64,000 nt of DNA from Alphaproteobacteria bacterium. GTDB lineage: Bacteria; Pseudomonadota; Alphaproteobacteria; Micropepsales; Micropepsaceae. The DNA lies in assembly GCA_016125165.1 (NCBI GenBank), contig WGMH01000003.1, positions 310,001 to 374,000 on the forward strand, written 5' to 3'. Of the stretch, positions 15,049-25,667 are shown piece after piece. The notes beneath the pieces are model-generated. The model had not been told where the DNA came from. It saw only the letters and a program-made list of their open reading frames with translations, and searched no databases. The position numbers and the translations under genes were made by a program. Every line of letters starts with the position of its first letter. The first letter of the stretch is position 1.

Positions 15049-16707
15049 TCACACCCAAGCAATCTTTACCCGCGTCACCGGCTTCTTGCCCCATACATCG
15101 TTGGCGGCGCGGCGAACAGCGCGGCGAACCTGTTCGGCGAGTTCGCCTTCGTCGGCGCGCCTGGGATTGTAGCGCCGCGCGGTTTCGGAAGCCGCGCGTT
15201 CGATGGCCTCATGCACCGGTTCAGGAATCCCTTCAATGAAGCACACAGGATCGGACGCGACCTTGCCCTTTTGGTCGAGCGCGACCGTCACAGCGATAAA
15301 GCCCGCGAACGCCAGCGCGCGGCGCGAGCGGGCCAGCCCCAGCCCCTCTTCCACCATCACGCGGCCATCCATATGAACGCGGCCGGAGGGCACCTCGTCG
15401 ATCACCTGCGCGCGGCCCGGCGCAAGCTGCAGCATCTGACCGTTCTCGATCACCACCGCCTGCGGCACCTGCAGCGACCGCGCGAGGCGCGCATGTTCGG
15501 CCATGTGACGCAACTCGCCGTGCACAGGTACCGCCACCTGCGGGCGCACCCAGCGATACATTTCCGAAAGTTCTTCGCGCGCGGGATGCCCCGACACATG
15601 CACGAAATGATCTTCGACAGTGAGCACTTCCACACCCGCCGCGGATAGCCGGTTGTGCAGCGCATGGATCGCGATGTCATTGCCCGGAATGATGCGGCTG
15701 GAAAAGATCACATGATCGCCGGGGCCGAGCTTTACGCTTGGATGATTGCCCGATGCGATGCGCGCCAGCGCCGCGCGTGGTTCGCCCTGGCTGCCGGTGC
15801 AGAGGTAAAGCACCTTGCGCGGCGGCAGATCAGCGGCTTCGGCCTCGTCGATCAGCTTCGGGAAATCGGTGAGATAGCCGGTGTCGCGCGCCGCGCCGAC
15901 AAGCCGGTGCATGGAGCGGCCGACCAGCGCCACCTGCCTCCCGTTGGCCTTCGCCGCCTTCGCAATGGTGTCGAGGCGCGCGACGTTTGAGGCAAAGCCG
16001 GTAACGGCAACGCGCCCCTTCAGCGTGCCGATCAGTTCTGTGAGCGCGGTCTTCACATCGGCTTCGGAGCCGGAGTGGCCTTCCACCAGCGCATTGGTGG
16101 AATCGCAGACCATCGCGAGCACGCCCTCATCGCCAAGCGCCCGGTAGGCTTCGCCGTCCGTTGCCTCGCCGATCAGGGGATCGGGATCGAGCTTCCAATC
16201 GCCCGTGTGAACCACCGTGCCGAGTGGCGTGCGGATGGCGAGCGCGTTCGGTTCGGGAATGGAATGGGTGATCGAAACGAATTCGATGGCGAAGGGACCA
16301 AGTTCCAACTTGCCGCCAAGCGGCACTTTTTTGACTCGTACGCGATCCGAAAGACCAGCTTCGTAGAGTTTGTCTTCCATCAGCCGCGCGGTGAAAGGCG
16401 TGGCATACATGGGACAGCGCAACTTCGGCCAGAGGTAACCGATGGCGCCGATGTGATCCTCGTGCGCATGGGTGAGCACAATGCCGAGCACATTCTCCGC
16501 TTCTTCTTCCAGAAAGCGGATATCGGGCATGATAATATCGACGCCAGGGGTGTCGGTTTCACGTCCGAACAGAACGCCACAATCCACCACGATCCATTTG
16601 CGCTCGTGCGCCGGACCAAAGCCATAGGCATTGAAGTTCATGCCGATTTCGCCCGCGCCGCCAAGCGGAAGAAGCACGAGAGCATTGTCAGAGCGGCGCG
16701 CGTTCAC
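15049..16707 (-). CDS. rnj: Ribonuclease J
   Basis: Metallo-beta-lactamase/beta-CASP nuclease for mRNA decay and rRNA maturation, about 552 residues. LLPLGGAGEIGMNFNAYG opens the fold. The metal motif HAHEDHIGAIGYL is near residue 75, and other ligands include HTGDWKLD and VHVSGHP. The C-terminal region is typical of RNase J. I chose the GTG at 16707, which overlaps the coaX stop as GTGA and gives MNARRSDNALVLLPLGG. The track's start, GTG at 16725, is possible but overlaps more. It is downstream of birA and coaX in the tail of the nuo transcription unit. Confidence 0.93.
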   Translation of the reverse strand: MNARRSDNALVLLPLGGAGEIGMNFNAYGFGPAHERKWIVVDCGVLFGRETDTPGVDIIMPDIRFLEEEAENVLGIVLTHAHEDHIGAIGYLWPKLRCPMYATPFTARLMEDKLYEAGLSDRVRVKKVPLGGKLELGPFAIEFVSITHSIPEPNALAIRTPLGTVVHTGDWKLDPDPLIGEATDGEAYRALGDEGVLAMVCDSTNALVEGHSGSEADVKTALTELIGTLKGRVAVTGFASNVARLDTIAKAAKANGRQVALVGRSMHRLVGAARDTGYLTDFPKLIDEAEAADLPPRKVLYLCTGSQGEPRAALARIASGNHPSVKLGPGDHVIFSSRIIPGNDIAIHALHNRLSAAGVEVLTVEDHFVHVSGHPAREELSEMYRWVRPQVAVPVHGELRHMAEHARLARSLQVPQAVVIENGQMLQLAPGRAQVIDEVPSGRVHMDGRVMVEEGLGLARSRRALAFAGFIAVTVALDQKGKVASDPVCFIEGIPEPVHEAIERAASETARRYNPRRADEGELAEQVRRAVRRAANDVWGKKPVTRVKIAWV

Positions 16708-17495
16708 TCCACCGGCTTTCCGCACTTCGCCGCGTTGCGCTCATAAATCTGCACAAGCCCGCGTATGGTCAGGTCGGGATCGAGGTGTTCGATCGCGCTG
16801 GTCTGCTTGTAGAACGGCGTGGCAAGACCGCCTGTGCCGATCACGGTCATGGGCCTGCCATATTCCTCCCGGATACGCGTCACAATGCCTTCAATCAGGC
16901 CAATATAGCCCCAGTACAGACCGGACTGCATGGCCGGAATCGTGTCCTTGCCGATCACGCTCTGCGTGCGCTGGATCGCGACGCGCGGCAGCATGGCCGC
17001 GGCCTGGTGCAACGCCTCTGCGGAGATATTGGCACCCGGCGCGATCACCCCGCCTTCATAGTCGCCATTCTCCGCCACGATGTCGAAAGTGGTGGCGGTG
17101 CCGAAATCGATGACGATCAGCGCCCCTTTGTAGGAGGCATGCGCCGCCACGGTATTCACGAGACGGTCGGCGCCCACCACCTGTGGCCGGTCCACATTGA
17201 TCCTGATGCCAAGGTCCACATCCGGATCACCCACCACCAGTGGCTCGCATTTCAGATATTGGCGGCAGAAGCGGCGCAGATCGAACAGCGCCGATGGCAC
17301 GACGGTGGCAATAATGGCCGCATCGAAATCGCCGAATGACAGACCGGAAATGTTCAGAAGTTGCGACAGCAGTACGGCGTATTCATCGGCGGTGCGCGTG
17401 GTTTCAGTGACCGCGCGCCATTCGGCACGGATCTCTTTGCCGTCATGCGCGGCAAAGACGATGTTGGTATTGCCCGCATCGATACACAGCAGCAT
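16704..17495 (-). CDS. coaX: Type III pantothenate kinase
   Basis: First step of CoA synthesis, 263 residues. MLLCIDAGNTNIVFA is the ASKHA phosphate-1 motif. GADRLVNTVAAHASY and IVIDFGTATTFDIV match the conserved type III signatures, and GGVIAPGANISAEALHQAAAMLPRV follows. The start overlaps the birA stop (TGATG) and its own stop overlaps the rnj GTG, so the three genes are coupled. Confidence 0.95.
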   Translation of the reverse strand: MLLCIDAGNTNIVFAAHDGKEIRAEWRAVTETTRTADEYAVLLSQLLNISGLSFGDFDAAIIATVVPSALFDLRRFCRQYLKCEPLVVGDPDVDLGIRINVDRPQVVGADRLVNTVAAHASYKGALIVIDFGTATTFDIVAENGDYEGGVIAPGANISAEALHQAAAMLPRVAIQRTQSVIGKDTIPAMQSGLYWGYIGLIEGIVTRIREEYGRPMTVIGTGGLATPFYKQTSAIEHLDPDLTIRGLVQIYERNAAKCGKPVE

Positions 17496-18244
17496 CAGAA
17501 AAATACCTCGCCTGCAGCGATCGTGCGCACCTTGCCCTGCTCCACGCGAAGCTGCAGCGCGCCCGTATCGTCGATGCCTTCGAACACGCCCCAGATCTCC
17601 TCATGCGTCAGCCGCGCGCGGATACGCGAACCCAATCCCGCCGCGCGCGCAAGCCAAGCATCCTGAATGGGATGGAAGCCACGCAACGCCCAGACTTCAT
17701 ACCATTTCGCGAATTGGACGGCGAGTTCGGTGAGTAATGCGCGCGGTTCCGGCACGGCGACGCCAAGTCCGCCAAGCGATGTCGCTGGAAATTCCGTGCC
17801 TTCGGGGTGCGCGGCCAGATTGATGCCGATGCCGATGGCCAGCCAGTGCGGCGCGCCTGCCCCGGCAGATGCGGATTCCAGCAGCAGGCCCGCGATCTTC
17901 CTGCCGCCCACCAGCACATCATTGGGCCACTTTACCCGAACCTCCGCGCCGCGCGCATGAGGCGCTATCGCATCGGCGGCGGCAATGGCGGCCACGAAGG
18001 ACAGCTGCGCGCATTCGGCAACAGGCTTCTTCGGATCGATCAGCAGTGTGGCGTAAAGATTGCCGACAGGGGATTCCCATGGACGCGCCCTGCGGCCGCG
18101 ACCTGCATTTTGCCGCGCAGCGGTGATCCATGTGGGACCGGCGTGACCTGCGACGGCCATGCGCCGGGCCTCTTCGTTGGTAGAGTCGATCTCATCGAAC
18201 TGCTTGAGCGCGTAGCCGGAGGGCCACGCGGATGCTGCACTCAC
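17495..18244 (-). CDS. birA: Biotin--[acetyl-CoA-carboxylase] ligase, class I (no HTH)
   Basis: Biotin protein ligase of 249 residues. FDEIDSTNEEARRMA, the biotinyl-AMP loop GRGRRARPWESPVGNLYATLL and KWPNDVLVGGRKIAGLLLE are the catalytic signatures. There is no N-terminal winged helix, so it is a monofunctional ligase and not a bio-operon repressor. The true start is the GTG at 18244 ([11 protein letters not shown]), overlapping the nuoN stop as GTGA. The track ORF extends 78 codons into nuoN. Confidence 0.93.
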   Translation of the reverse strand: MSAASAWPSGYALKQFDEIDSTNEEARRMAVAGHAGPTWITAARQNAGRGRRARPWESPVGNLYATLLIDPKKPVAECAQLSFVAAIAAADAIAPHARGAEVRVKWPNDVLVGGRKIAGLLLESASAGAGAPHWLAIGIGINLAAHPEGTEFPATSLGGLGVAVPEPRALLTELAVQFAKWYEVWALRGFHPIQDAWLARAAGLGSRIRARLTHEEIWGVFEGIDDTGALQLRVEQGKVRTIAAGEVFF

Positions 18245-19689
18245 GGCATCAGCGCCTTTGCGGCTTCGGCAGCGGCTGCGATCAGCGGCGCACCGACGAT
18301 GGGGATCAGGAACGCTAGGTTCAGGATCACGGAACCGGCAACGATGCCGCTGACGGAGCGGTCCACATCGCCATCGAAGGCAGGCGCGGGCTCGTCGAAA
18401 TACATCGTCTTGAAGATGCGCCAATAATAGAACGCGCCCACGACACTGGCGAGCGCCGACAGGATGGCGAGCGTCCACAATCCCGCCTGCACCGCAGCGA
18501 TCCAGACATAGAACTTCGCCCAGAAGCCCGCGAGCGGCGGAATGCCGGAAAGCGAAATCATAAGCGCCGCGAACGCGGCGGCGAGCGCCGGCTGCGTGCG
18601 CGAAAGACCCGCAAGATCGGAGATCGTTTCCACCGGCTCGCCATCACGCTTCATGGCCAGGATGCAGCCGAATGCGCCGGCCGTGGTGACGATATAGATC
18701 GTCAGATAGATCAGAACGCTCTGCACGCCAGCCGCCGAATTGGCCGCCAGCCCCATGAGCGCATAGCCCATGTGACCGATCGAACTGTAGGCCATCAGCC
18801 GTTTGATGTTGGTCTGCCCGATGGCGGCGAAAGCGCCAAGGCCCATCGAAAGGATCGAGGTGAAGACGATGATCTGCTGCCACTCATGCGCGGAATGTGG
18901 AAACGCCGTCATCAACGCGCGCACGGTGAGCGCCAGCGCCGCGGCCTTGGGTGCCATGGCGAGGAAGGCGGTAACCGGCGTTGGGGCACCTTCGTAAACG
19001 TCCGGCGTCCACATGTGGAACGGCACGGCGGAAACCTTGAAGGCAAGCCCCGCGAGAATGAAAACAAGGCCGAACACCGCACCCAAATTCATCTTGGTAG
19101 CGGTGAGCACAGTTGCCACATCGGCGAAGCTGGTGCTGCCAGTGAATCCATAAACCAGCGAAATGCCGTAAAGCAGCATTCCGGACGAAAGCGCGCCTAG
19201 GACAAAATACTTCAGGCCCGCTTCGCTCGAACGCGCATTGTCGCGCTCGAACGCGGCGAGCACATAGAGCGCGAGGCTCTGCAGTTCGAGGCCCATATAG
19301 AGAGCGATGAAGTTGTTGGCCGAAACCATCAGCATCATGCCGACGGTCGCGAAGATGACCAGCACCGGGAATTCGAAGCGCGCCGTCTTGCGCTGTTCGA
19401 AGGTACCCTGCGCCAGAAGCAGCGCCAGAACGGAACCGGCGAGAATGATGATCTTCACAAATCTCGAGAAGCCATCGGACACGAAGGCGCCCGCGAAAGC
19501 GAGTTCCTTGCCGCTTCCGGAAGTCAACACCATGTAGCCCGCGCCGATGAAAGCCACGACGGTCAAAAGCGAGATGAGCTTCATGCCCTCGCCTTTGCGC
19601 ATCACGCCGCCGACCAGAAGCACAAGGCCCGCAATGGCCAGCATCAGTTCGGGATAGAGAACCTGCAGATCGTGCGCGAAGTTGGTCAC
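18241..19689 (-). CDS. nuoN: NADH-quinone oxidoreductase subunit N
   Basis: Antiporter-like proton-pumping subunit of complex I, 482 residues with about 14 TMs. [30 protein letters not shown] and [17 protein letters not shown] are typical of NuoN, as is [15 protein letters not shown]. The GTG start overlaps the nuoM stop (GTGA). Confidence 0.96.
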   Translation of the reverse strand: MTNFAHDLQVLYPELMLAIAGLVLLVGGVMRKGEGMKLISLLTVVAFIGAGYMVLTSGSGKELAFAGAFVSDGFSRFVKIIILAGSVLALLLAQGTFEQRKTARFEFPVLVIFATVGMMLMVSANNFIALYMGLELQSLALYVLAAFERDNARSSEAGLKYFVLGALSSGMLLYGISLVYGFTGSTSFADVATVLTATKMNLGAVFGLVFILAGLAFKVSAVPFHMWTPDVYEGAPTPVTAFLAMAPKAAALALTVRALMTAFPHSAHEWQQIIVFTSILSMGLGAFAAIGQTNIKRLMAYSSIGHMGYALMGLAANSAAGVQSVLIYLTIYIVTTAGAFGCILAMKRDGEPVETISDLAGLSRTQPALAAAFAALMISLSGIPPLAGFWAKFYVWIAAVQAGLWTLAILSALASVVGAFYYWRIFKTMYFDEPAPAFDGDVDRSVSGIVAGSVILNLAFLIPIVGAPLIAAAAEAAKALMP

Positions 19690-21215
19690 GGGTGGGCCTC
19701 CTTGGCGGCGGCGCTGGCAAGTTTCGGCGCCTTATCGCGTGCGAGCGCCATCTTGTTCTGCGCCAGCAGGTGCTCGACCGATGCGGTCGTCACATCGAAG
19801 ATCGGCTTGGGATAAACGCCCATCCAGATCGTTATGATCACAAGCGGCGCGAGGATCGCGATTTCGCGCAGGGACAAATCCTGAATGGTTTGCAGGCTCG
19901 GCTTGATGAGCTTGCCGAACACCACGCGCCAATAGAGATAGAGCATATAGGCCGCCGACAGGATCACACCGGTGGCCGCGAAGATCGCCACCCAGGTGTT
20001 CACCTTGAACGCGCCGAGCATGGTGAGAAATTCGCCGACGAAGCCGCCGGTGCCCGGAAGCCCCACATTTGCAAGCGTGAATACCAGGAAACACGCGGCA
20101 TAGAACGGCATGCGGTTCACAAGGCCGCCATAGGCATCGATCATGCGGGTGTGCATCCGGTCATAGATCACACCGACGCAGAGGAAGAGCGCGCCCGAAA
20201 CGATGCCGTGCGAAAGCATCTGGTAGATACTTCCCTCGACGCCCTGATGCGTGAGCGTGAAAATGCCCATGGTGACAAAACCCATGTGGGCAACCGACGA
20301 ATAGGCGATCAGCTTTTTGATGTCTTCCTGCGCCAGCGCGACAAACGAAGTGTAGATGATCGCCACCACCGAGAGCGTGAACACCAGCGGTGTGAACATG
20401 TCGGTGGCGCTGGCGAACATCGGCAGCGAGAACCGCAGGAAACCGTAACCGCCCATCTTCAGCAGGATACCGGCCAGGATCACCGAGCCAGCGGTGGGCG
20501 CTTCCACGTGCGCATCCGGTAGCCAGGTGTGCACAGGCCACATCGGCATCTTCACCGCGAAAGAGGCGAAGAAGGCCAGCCATAGCCAAGTCTGCATTTC
20601 CGGCGGGAAGTGCGTGGAATTGAGCAGGGTCACGATGTCTGTCGTTCCGGCATAGAGATACATCGCCACGATGGCGAGCAGCATCAGGACCGATCCGAGC
20701 AGCGTGTAGAGGAAGAACTTGAAGCTCGCATAAACACGGCGCTGCCCGCCCCACACGCCGATGATGACGAACATCGGGATCAGGCCGCCTTCGAAGAACA
20801 GGTAGAACAGCACCAGATCGAGCGCGCAGAACACGCCCATCATCAGTGCTTCCAGAACGAGGAAGGCGATCATGTATTCGGCGACGCGCTTCTGGACGGA
20901 TTCCCAGCTGGCGAGAATGCAGAACGGCATAAGCACGCCCGTGAGTACCACGAACAGCATCGAAATGCCGTCAACGCCCATGTGATAGGTAATGCCGAAG
21001 CCCAGCCAGTCCGCCTGTTCGACGAACTGAAAGGCTGCGCTGGAACCATCGAAGTTCGCCCACAGAAAGAGCGAAGCCGCCATATCGACGAGCGTCGTGA
21101 TGAGCGCGATGGCCCGCGCATTGCGCGCGCGCGCCTCGCCTTCCCCGCCCATGACGAGAATGGCCGCCGCGCCCAGAAGCGGCAGGAAGGTGATGATGGA
21201 CAGAAGGTGGCTCAC
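19686..21215 (-). CDS. nuoM: NADH-quinone oxidoreductase subunit M
   Basis: Antiporter-like complex I membrane subunit, 509 residues from the GTG at 21215 ([21 protein letters not shown]), which overlaps the nuoL stop as GTGA. The 637-residue track ORF runs back into nuoL in another frame. [31 protein letters not shown] and [34 protein letters not shown] are diagnostic. Confidence 0.96.
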   Translation of the reverse strand: MSHLLSIITFLPLLGAAAILVMGGEGEARARNARAIALITTLVDMAASLFLWANFDGSSAAFQFVEQADWLGFGITYHMGVDGISMLFVVLTGVLMPFCILASWESVQKRVAEYMIAFLVLEALMMGVFCALDLVLFYLFFEGGLIPMFVIIGVWGGQRRVYASFKFFLYTLLGSVLMLLAIVAMYLYAGTTDIVTLLNSTHFPPEMQTWLWLAFFASFAVKMPMWPVHTWLPDAHVEAPTAGSVILAGILLKMGGYGFLRFSLPMFASATDMFTPLVFTLSVVAIIYTSFVALAQEDIKKLIAYSSVAHMGFVTMGIFTLTHQGVEGSIYQMLSHGIVSGALFLCVGVIYDRMHTRMIDAYGGLVNRMPFYAACFLVFTLANVGLPGTGGFVGEFLTMLGAFKVNTWVAIFAATGVILSAAYMLYLYWRVVFGKLIKPSLQTIQDLSLREIAILAPLVIITIWMGVYPKPIFDVTTASVEHLLAQNKMALARDKAPKLASAAAKEAHP

Positions 21216-23209
21216 TGTGCGCCCCCCCAGAACAGGAAGTAGCTCATCAGCGCCACCACACCGATCAACATGGCGAAAGCGTAGTGGTAGAGATAGCCGG
21301 ACTGGAACCGCACGGTCTGCTTGGTGACATCCAGAACGCGGGCGGCGACACCGTCCGGTCCGAAGCCGTCGATCACGAGGCCATCGCCCTTCTTCCAGAG
21401 GAAGCGGCCAAGTTTCACGGCGGGCTTTACGAACAGGAAGTCGTAAATCTCGTCGAAGTACCATTTGTTGTAGAGGAAGGTGTAGAGCATGCCCTTCCGC
21501 GCGGCGAGCTTCGGCGGCACATCGGGGTGCAGCACATAATAATAGTAGGCAATGGCAAAGCCGATGATCGTGACCACGAAGGGTGCGAATTCCACCCATA
21601 GCGGCAGATGATGTTCTTCGCCCGCGTGTTCGCCGAGCGCAACCGCACCGCGCCAGAACTCGTGCACGCCCTCGCCCGCGAACATGTGATTGAACAGCGC
21701 GCCCGCGAACAGCGCACCCAATGACAGGATCAGCAGCGGTATCAGCATCACCATCGGCGATTCATGCACTTCCGACAGTTTCGGCGTGTGATGGCCGTGA
21801 TCGTCGTGCCCATGCGCTTCGTGGCCGTGCTCGTCCACCGCCGCGCCGCGATAGGGGCCATGGAACGTCATCAGGAATTGACGCCAGGAATAGAACGAGG
21901 TCATCAGCGCGGCCACAACCGTGAGCGTGAAGGCGTAAGAGCCGATGCCGGTGCCGGCGAGATAGGTGGCGTTGATGATGCCGTCTTTCGAATAGAACCC
22001 GGCGGCGCCGATGCCGAGGAGCGGAATGCCGACGCCCGTGAGCGCCAGATTGCCGATCAGCATCATCGCCCAGGTGAAGGGGATCTGCCTGGCGAGTCCA
22101 CCCATCTTGCGCATGTCCTGCTCGTGATGCATCGCGTGGATCACCGAGCCCGCGCCGAGGAACAACAGCGCCTTGAAGAACGCATGCGTGAAGAGGTGGA
22201 ACATGGCGGCGTTGTAAGCGCCCACGCCCGCCGCCGCGAACATGTAGCCCAGCTGCGAACAGGTCGAATACGCGATCACGCGCTTGATGTCGTTCTGGAA
22301 GAGACCAACGGAGGCCGCAAAGAACGCCGTGGTCGCGCCGATGAAGGTGACAAAGGTGAGCGCATCGGGCGCAAGCTGGAACATCGGCGAGCAGCGGCAC
22401 ACCAGGAACACGCCCGCCGTGACCATGGTGGCGGCATGGATGAGCGCGGAAACCGGCGTCGGGCCTTCCATCGCATCCGGCAGCCATGTGTGCAGGAACA
22501 ACTGCGCGGACTTGCCCATCGCGCCCACGAACAACAGCAGGCACAGCGTGGTGAGCGTATCCAGCTGCCAATTGCCGAACTGCATGGTGTGACCGACCAT
22601 GCCCGGTGCGGCTGCGAACACGGCATCGAAATCAAGCGTGCCGAAGACCGTCCAGACGCCGAAGATGCCGAGCGCGAAACCGAAATCGCCCACGCGGTTG
22701 ACGACGAAGGCCTTCATGGCGGCGGCGTTGGCTTCCGGCTTCTGGAACCAGAAACCAATCAGAAGATAGGACGCCAGACCCACGCCTTCCCAGCCGAAAA
22801 ACATCTGCAGGAAGTTGTTGCTCGTCACCAGCATCAGCATCGCGAAGGTGAAGAGCGAGAGGTACGAGAAGAAGCGCGCGCGGTGCGGGTCCTCGTGCAT
22901 ATAGCCGATGGAATATAGGTGCACGAGCGAGGAAACGCCGGTGACCACGACCAGCATCACAGCGGTGAGCGTATCCACGCGCAGCGCCCAATCGGCCTGA
23001 AAATCACCGGAGCCGATCCATGTTGCCAGATGCACGATGCCGCCATGGCCCATCATCGCCACGTCGTAGAACACATAGGCCGACAGCGCGGCGGAAGTGA
23101 ACAGAAGAACCGTGGTGACGAGTTCGGCGGCGCGCGCGCCAATCACCCGGCCGAACAGCCCGGCAATGAAGGAACCCAGAAGCGGAAGAAAGACGATCGC
23201 CGTGTACAC
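21212..23209 (-). CDS. nuoL: NADH-quinone oxidoreductase subunit L
   Basis: Largest proton-pumping subunit, 665 residues. [56 protein letters not shown] and [31 protein letters not shown] identify NuoL. The C-terminal part should form the long lateral amphipathic helix. A His-rich loop ([18 protein letters not shown]) precedes it. GTG start ([14 protein letters not shown]) 3 bases after the nuoK stop. Confidence 0.96.
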   Translation of the reverse strand: MYTAIVFLPLLGSFIAGLFGRVIGARAAELVTTVLLFTSAALSAYVFYDVAMMGHGGIVHLATWIGSGDFQADWALRVDTLTAVMLVVVTGVSSLVHLYSIGYMHEDPHRARFFSYLSLFTFAMLMLVTSNNFLQMFFGWEGVGLASYLLIGFWFQKPEANAAAMKAFVVNRVGDFGFALGIFGVWTVFGTLDFDAVFAAAPGMVGHTMQFGNWQLDTLTTLCLLLFVGAMGKSAQLFLHTWLPDAMEGPTPVSALIHAATMVTAGVFLVCRCSPMFQLAPDALTFVTFIGATTAFFAASVGLFQNDIKRVIAYSTCSQLGYMFAAAGVGAYNAAMFHLFTHAFFKALLFLGAGSVIHAMHHEQDMRKMGGLARQIPFTWAMMLIGNLALTGVGIPLLGIGAAGFYSKDGIINATYLAGTGIGSYAFTLTVVAALMTSFYSWRQFLMTFHGPYRGAAVDEHGHEAHGHDDHGHHTPKLSEVHESPMVMLIPLLILSLGALFAGALFNHMFAGEGVHEFWRGAVALGEHAGEEHHLPLWVEFAPFVVTIIGFAIAYYYYVLHPDVPPKLAARKGMLYTFLYNKWYFDEIYDFLFVKPAVKLGRFLWKKGDGLVIDGFGPDGVAARVLDVTKQTVRFQSGYLYHYAFAMLIGVVALMSYFLFWGGAQ

Positions 23210-23212
23210 GCT

Positions 23213-23521
23213 CTAGCCTTTCATCAGGTTCACGTCTTCAACCGCGATGGAGCCGCGGTTGCGGAAGTAGATGACGAGGATCGCAAGCCCGATGGCCGCT
23301 TCCGCCGCCGCAACGGTAAGGATGAACAGCGCGAACACCTGCCCCACCAGATCACCGAGGTAAGAAGAGAAGGCGACGAAGTTGATATTCACCGCCAACA
23401 GGATTAGCTCGACGGACATCAGGATGACGATCACGTTCTTGCGGTTCAGGAAGATGCCGAACACGCCGATGGTGAACAGGATCGCGGCAACCGCGAGATA
23501 GTTTGCAAGCCCGATAGCCAT
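23213..23521 (-). CDS. nuoK: NADH-quinone oxidoreductase subunit K
   Basis: Complex I subunit of 102 residues with three TMs. [38 protein letters not shown] carries the conserved membrane Glu residues of the proton path, and [21 protein letters not shown] follows. Its ATG overlaps the nuoJ stop (TGATG). Confidence 0.96.
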   Translation of the reverse strand: MAIGLANYLAVAAILFTIGVFGIFLNRKNVIVILMSVELILLAVNINFVAFSSYLGDLVGQVFALFILTVAAAEAAIGLAILVIYFRNRGSIAVEDVNLMKG

Positions 23522-24126
23522 CAGGCGCCCTCCCCCGGCCTGGGATCGACAATCGCCATCGCTTCATCCACGCGGCGCGCATTCTGCCGCGCGATGGACT
23601 GGCGGCGCACGCCGGGCCGGTGGCGCAGCGTGAGCACGATGGCGCCGATCATGGCGACAAGCAGGATGAGCCCTGCGATCTGGAAGTAGACGACATAGTC
23701 GGTATAGAGGATGTGGCCGAGCGCGGCGGTGTTGGTCACACCAGCCGGCGCAGCGTGCGCCAGCGCATCAGAAGCAGCGGGCGCGAATATCCAGGCGCTG
23801 CCCGCGAACAGAAGCTCCGCCAGCAACAGCAATCCGACCATCAGGCCGATGGGCAGGTATTGCAGCGCGCCCTTCTTCAACTCCGCGAAATCGATGTCGA
23901 GCATCATCACCACGAAGAGGAAGAGCACCGCGACCGCGCCGACATAGACGACGACCAAAATCATCGCGAGGAATTCGGCACCCAGAAGCACGAAGAGCCC
24001 CGCCGCGTTGAAGAAGGCGAGGATCAGGAACAGCACCGAATGCACCGGGTTGCGCGAAGCAACGACCATGAAGCCCGATGCGACCAGGACGGCGGAGAAC
24101 AGATAGAAGGCAAGCGCGATCAGCAT
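23521..24126 (-). CDS. nuoJ: NADH-quinone oxidoreductase subunit J
   Basis: The product is a five-TM complex I subunit of 201 residues. [53 protein letters not shown] contains the pi-bulge TM3 region typical of NuoJ. The C-terminal tail is basic and cytoplasmic. Confidence 0.95.
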   Translation of the reverse strand: MLIALAFYLFSAVLVASGFMVVASRNPVHSVLFLILAFFNAAGLFVLLGAEFLAMILVVVYVGAVAVLFLFVVMMLDIDFAELKKGALQYLPIGLMVGLLLLAELLFAGSAWIFAPAASDALAHAAPAGVTNTAALGHILYTDYVVYFQIAGLILLVAMIGAIVLTLRHRPGVRRQSIARQNARRVDEAMAIVDPRPGEGA

Positions 24127-24133
24127 GGCGTTC

Positions 24134-24622
24134 TCATCTGTAGGGCGCGTCGAGTTCGAGGTTTTGCGCGATCTCGCGCTCCCAGCGGTCGCCGTTCGAA
24201 AGCAGCCGCGCCTTGTCGTAGTACAATTCCTCGCGCGTTTCGGTCGAGAATTCGAAGTTCGGTCCTTCCACGATGGCGTCCACCGGGCACGCCTCCTGAC
24301 AGAAGCCGCAATAGATGCATTTCACCATATCGATGTCGTAGCGCGTGGTGCGGCGGCTGCCGTCGTCGCGCGGTTCGGCTTCGATGGTGATGGCTTGCGC
24401 CGGGCAGATAGCTTCGCACAGCTTGCAGGCGATGCAACGCTCTTCGCCATTCGGATAGCGGCGCAGCGCATGTTCTCCGCGGAAGCGCGGAGAGAGCGGA
24501 CCCTTCTCGAACGGATAGTTCAGCGTTGCCTTGGGTGAGAAGAAGTAACGCATCGCAAGCCCGAAGCTCTTCACGAACTCCCAGAGGAAGATCGAACGGG
24601 CGCTTTGATCGAGGAATGCCAT
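24134..24622 (-). CDS. nuoI: NADH-quinone oxidoreductase subunit I
   Basis: Peripheral-arm subunit of 162 residues carrying two [4Fe-4S] clusters (N6a, N6b). The motifs are [16 protein letters not shown] and [16 protein letters not shown]. The N-terminal amphipathic helix and [21 protein letters not shown] are as in other alphaproteobacterial NuoI. Confidence 0.97.
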   Translation of the reverse strand: MAFLDQSARSIFLWEFVKSFGLAMRYFFSPKATLNYPFEKGPLSPRFRGEHALRRYPNGEERCIACKLCEAICPAQAITIEAEPRDDGSRRTTRYDIDMVKCIYCGFCQEACPVDAIVEGPNFEFSTETREELYYDKARLLSNGDRWEREIAQNLELDAPYR

Positions 24623-24629
24623 AGCCGCC

Positions 24630-25664
24630 TCACATTCCCGGCTGGATGAACGTCACCCAGCCAGCCGTCAGGATCACCCAAACCAGCGACACCGGCAGGA
24701 ACACCTTCCAGCCTAGCCGCATGAGCTGATCGTAGCGATAGCGCGGCACGAACGCCTTCACCATCGCGATCATGAAGAACAGGAACAGCACCTTGCCGAG
24801 GAACCAGACCAGGCCCGGGATCGCGTTCAACGGGAAGATGTCGAAGGGCGGCAGCCAGCCACCGAGGAACATCACCGTCATCAGCGAGCACAAAAGGACG
24901 ATGCTGAGATATTCGCCGAGGAAGAACAGAAGGAACGGCGTCGAGGAATATTCCACGAAGAAGCCAGCCACCAGTTCAGATTCCGCTTCCAGCAGGTCGA
25001 ACGGCGGGCGCTGGGTTTCCGCTAGTGTGGAGATGAAGAAGATCACGAACATCGGGAACAGGATCGAGGCCACGAACCAGCCGTGCTGGGCCTGCGCGTG
25101 AACGATGGCCGTCAGGTTCAGTGAGCCTGCGAACAGCAACACCGTGATAATCACGAAGCCGATGGAAACTTCATACGATACCATCTGCGCTGCAGCGCGC
25201 AGGGCCGCGAAGAAGGCGTATTTCGAATTCGACGCCCAGCCCGCCATGATGACGCCATAGACACCAAGCGAGGACATGGCGAAGAGGTAGAGAATGCCGA
25301 CATTGATGTCGGCAACCACCCAGCCTTCGTTCACCGGCATCACGGCCCAGCCCGCAAAGGCGAGCGTGGCGGTCACCAGCGGCGCGATCATGAAGATCAC
25401 CTTGTTCGCGCCTGCCGGAATGATGACTTCCTTGAACAGGAACTTGAACAGGTCCGCGAAGGTTTGCAGCAGACCGAAAACGCCGACCACGTTGGGCCCA
25501 CGCCGCATCTGAACCGCCGCCCAGATCTTGCGGTCCGCAAGCAGGATGAAGGCGATGGAAACCAGAATGACGACCTGGAAGACGAGAATGAGAACAGCCT
25601 GGCTCAGGAACCACGACCAGCCGTAGGGCAAACCAAGCCACTCAAAGAACGATATGAGCGCCAT
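24630..25664 (-). CDS. nuoH: NADH-quinone oxidoreductase subunit H
   Basis: Membrane subunit at the quinone chamber, 344 residues with about eight TMs. [40 protein letters not shown] and [29 protein letters not shown] are the conserved loops that close the quinone site. Confidence 0.97.
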   Translation of the reverse strand: MALISFFEWLGLPYGWSWFLSQAVLILVFQVVILVSIAFILLADRKIWAAVQMRRGPNVVGVFGLLQTFADLFKFLFKEVIIPAGANKVIFMIAPLVTATLAFAGWAVMPVNEGWVVADINVGILYLFAMSSLGVYGVIMAGWASNSKYAFFAALRAAAQMVSYEVSIGFVIITVLLFAGSLNLTAIVHAQAQHGWFVASILFPMFVIFFISTLAETQRPPFDLLEAESELVAGFFVEYSSTPFLLFFLGEYLSIVLLCSLMTVMFLGGWLPPFDIFPLNAIPGLVWFLGKVLFLFFMIAMVKAFVPRYRYDQLMRLGWKVFLPVSLVWVILTAGWVTFIQPGM

Positions 25665-25667
25665 GAT

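Noticed and set aside
21790-21850. His-rich stretch in NuoL as a possible metal-binding insertion or fusion
   Set aside because: It is a variable loop before the C-terminal lateral helix. The reading frame and the conserved NuoL parts on both sides are intact.
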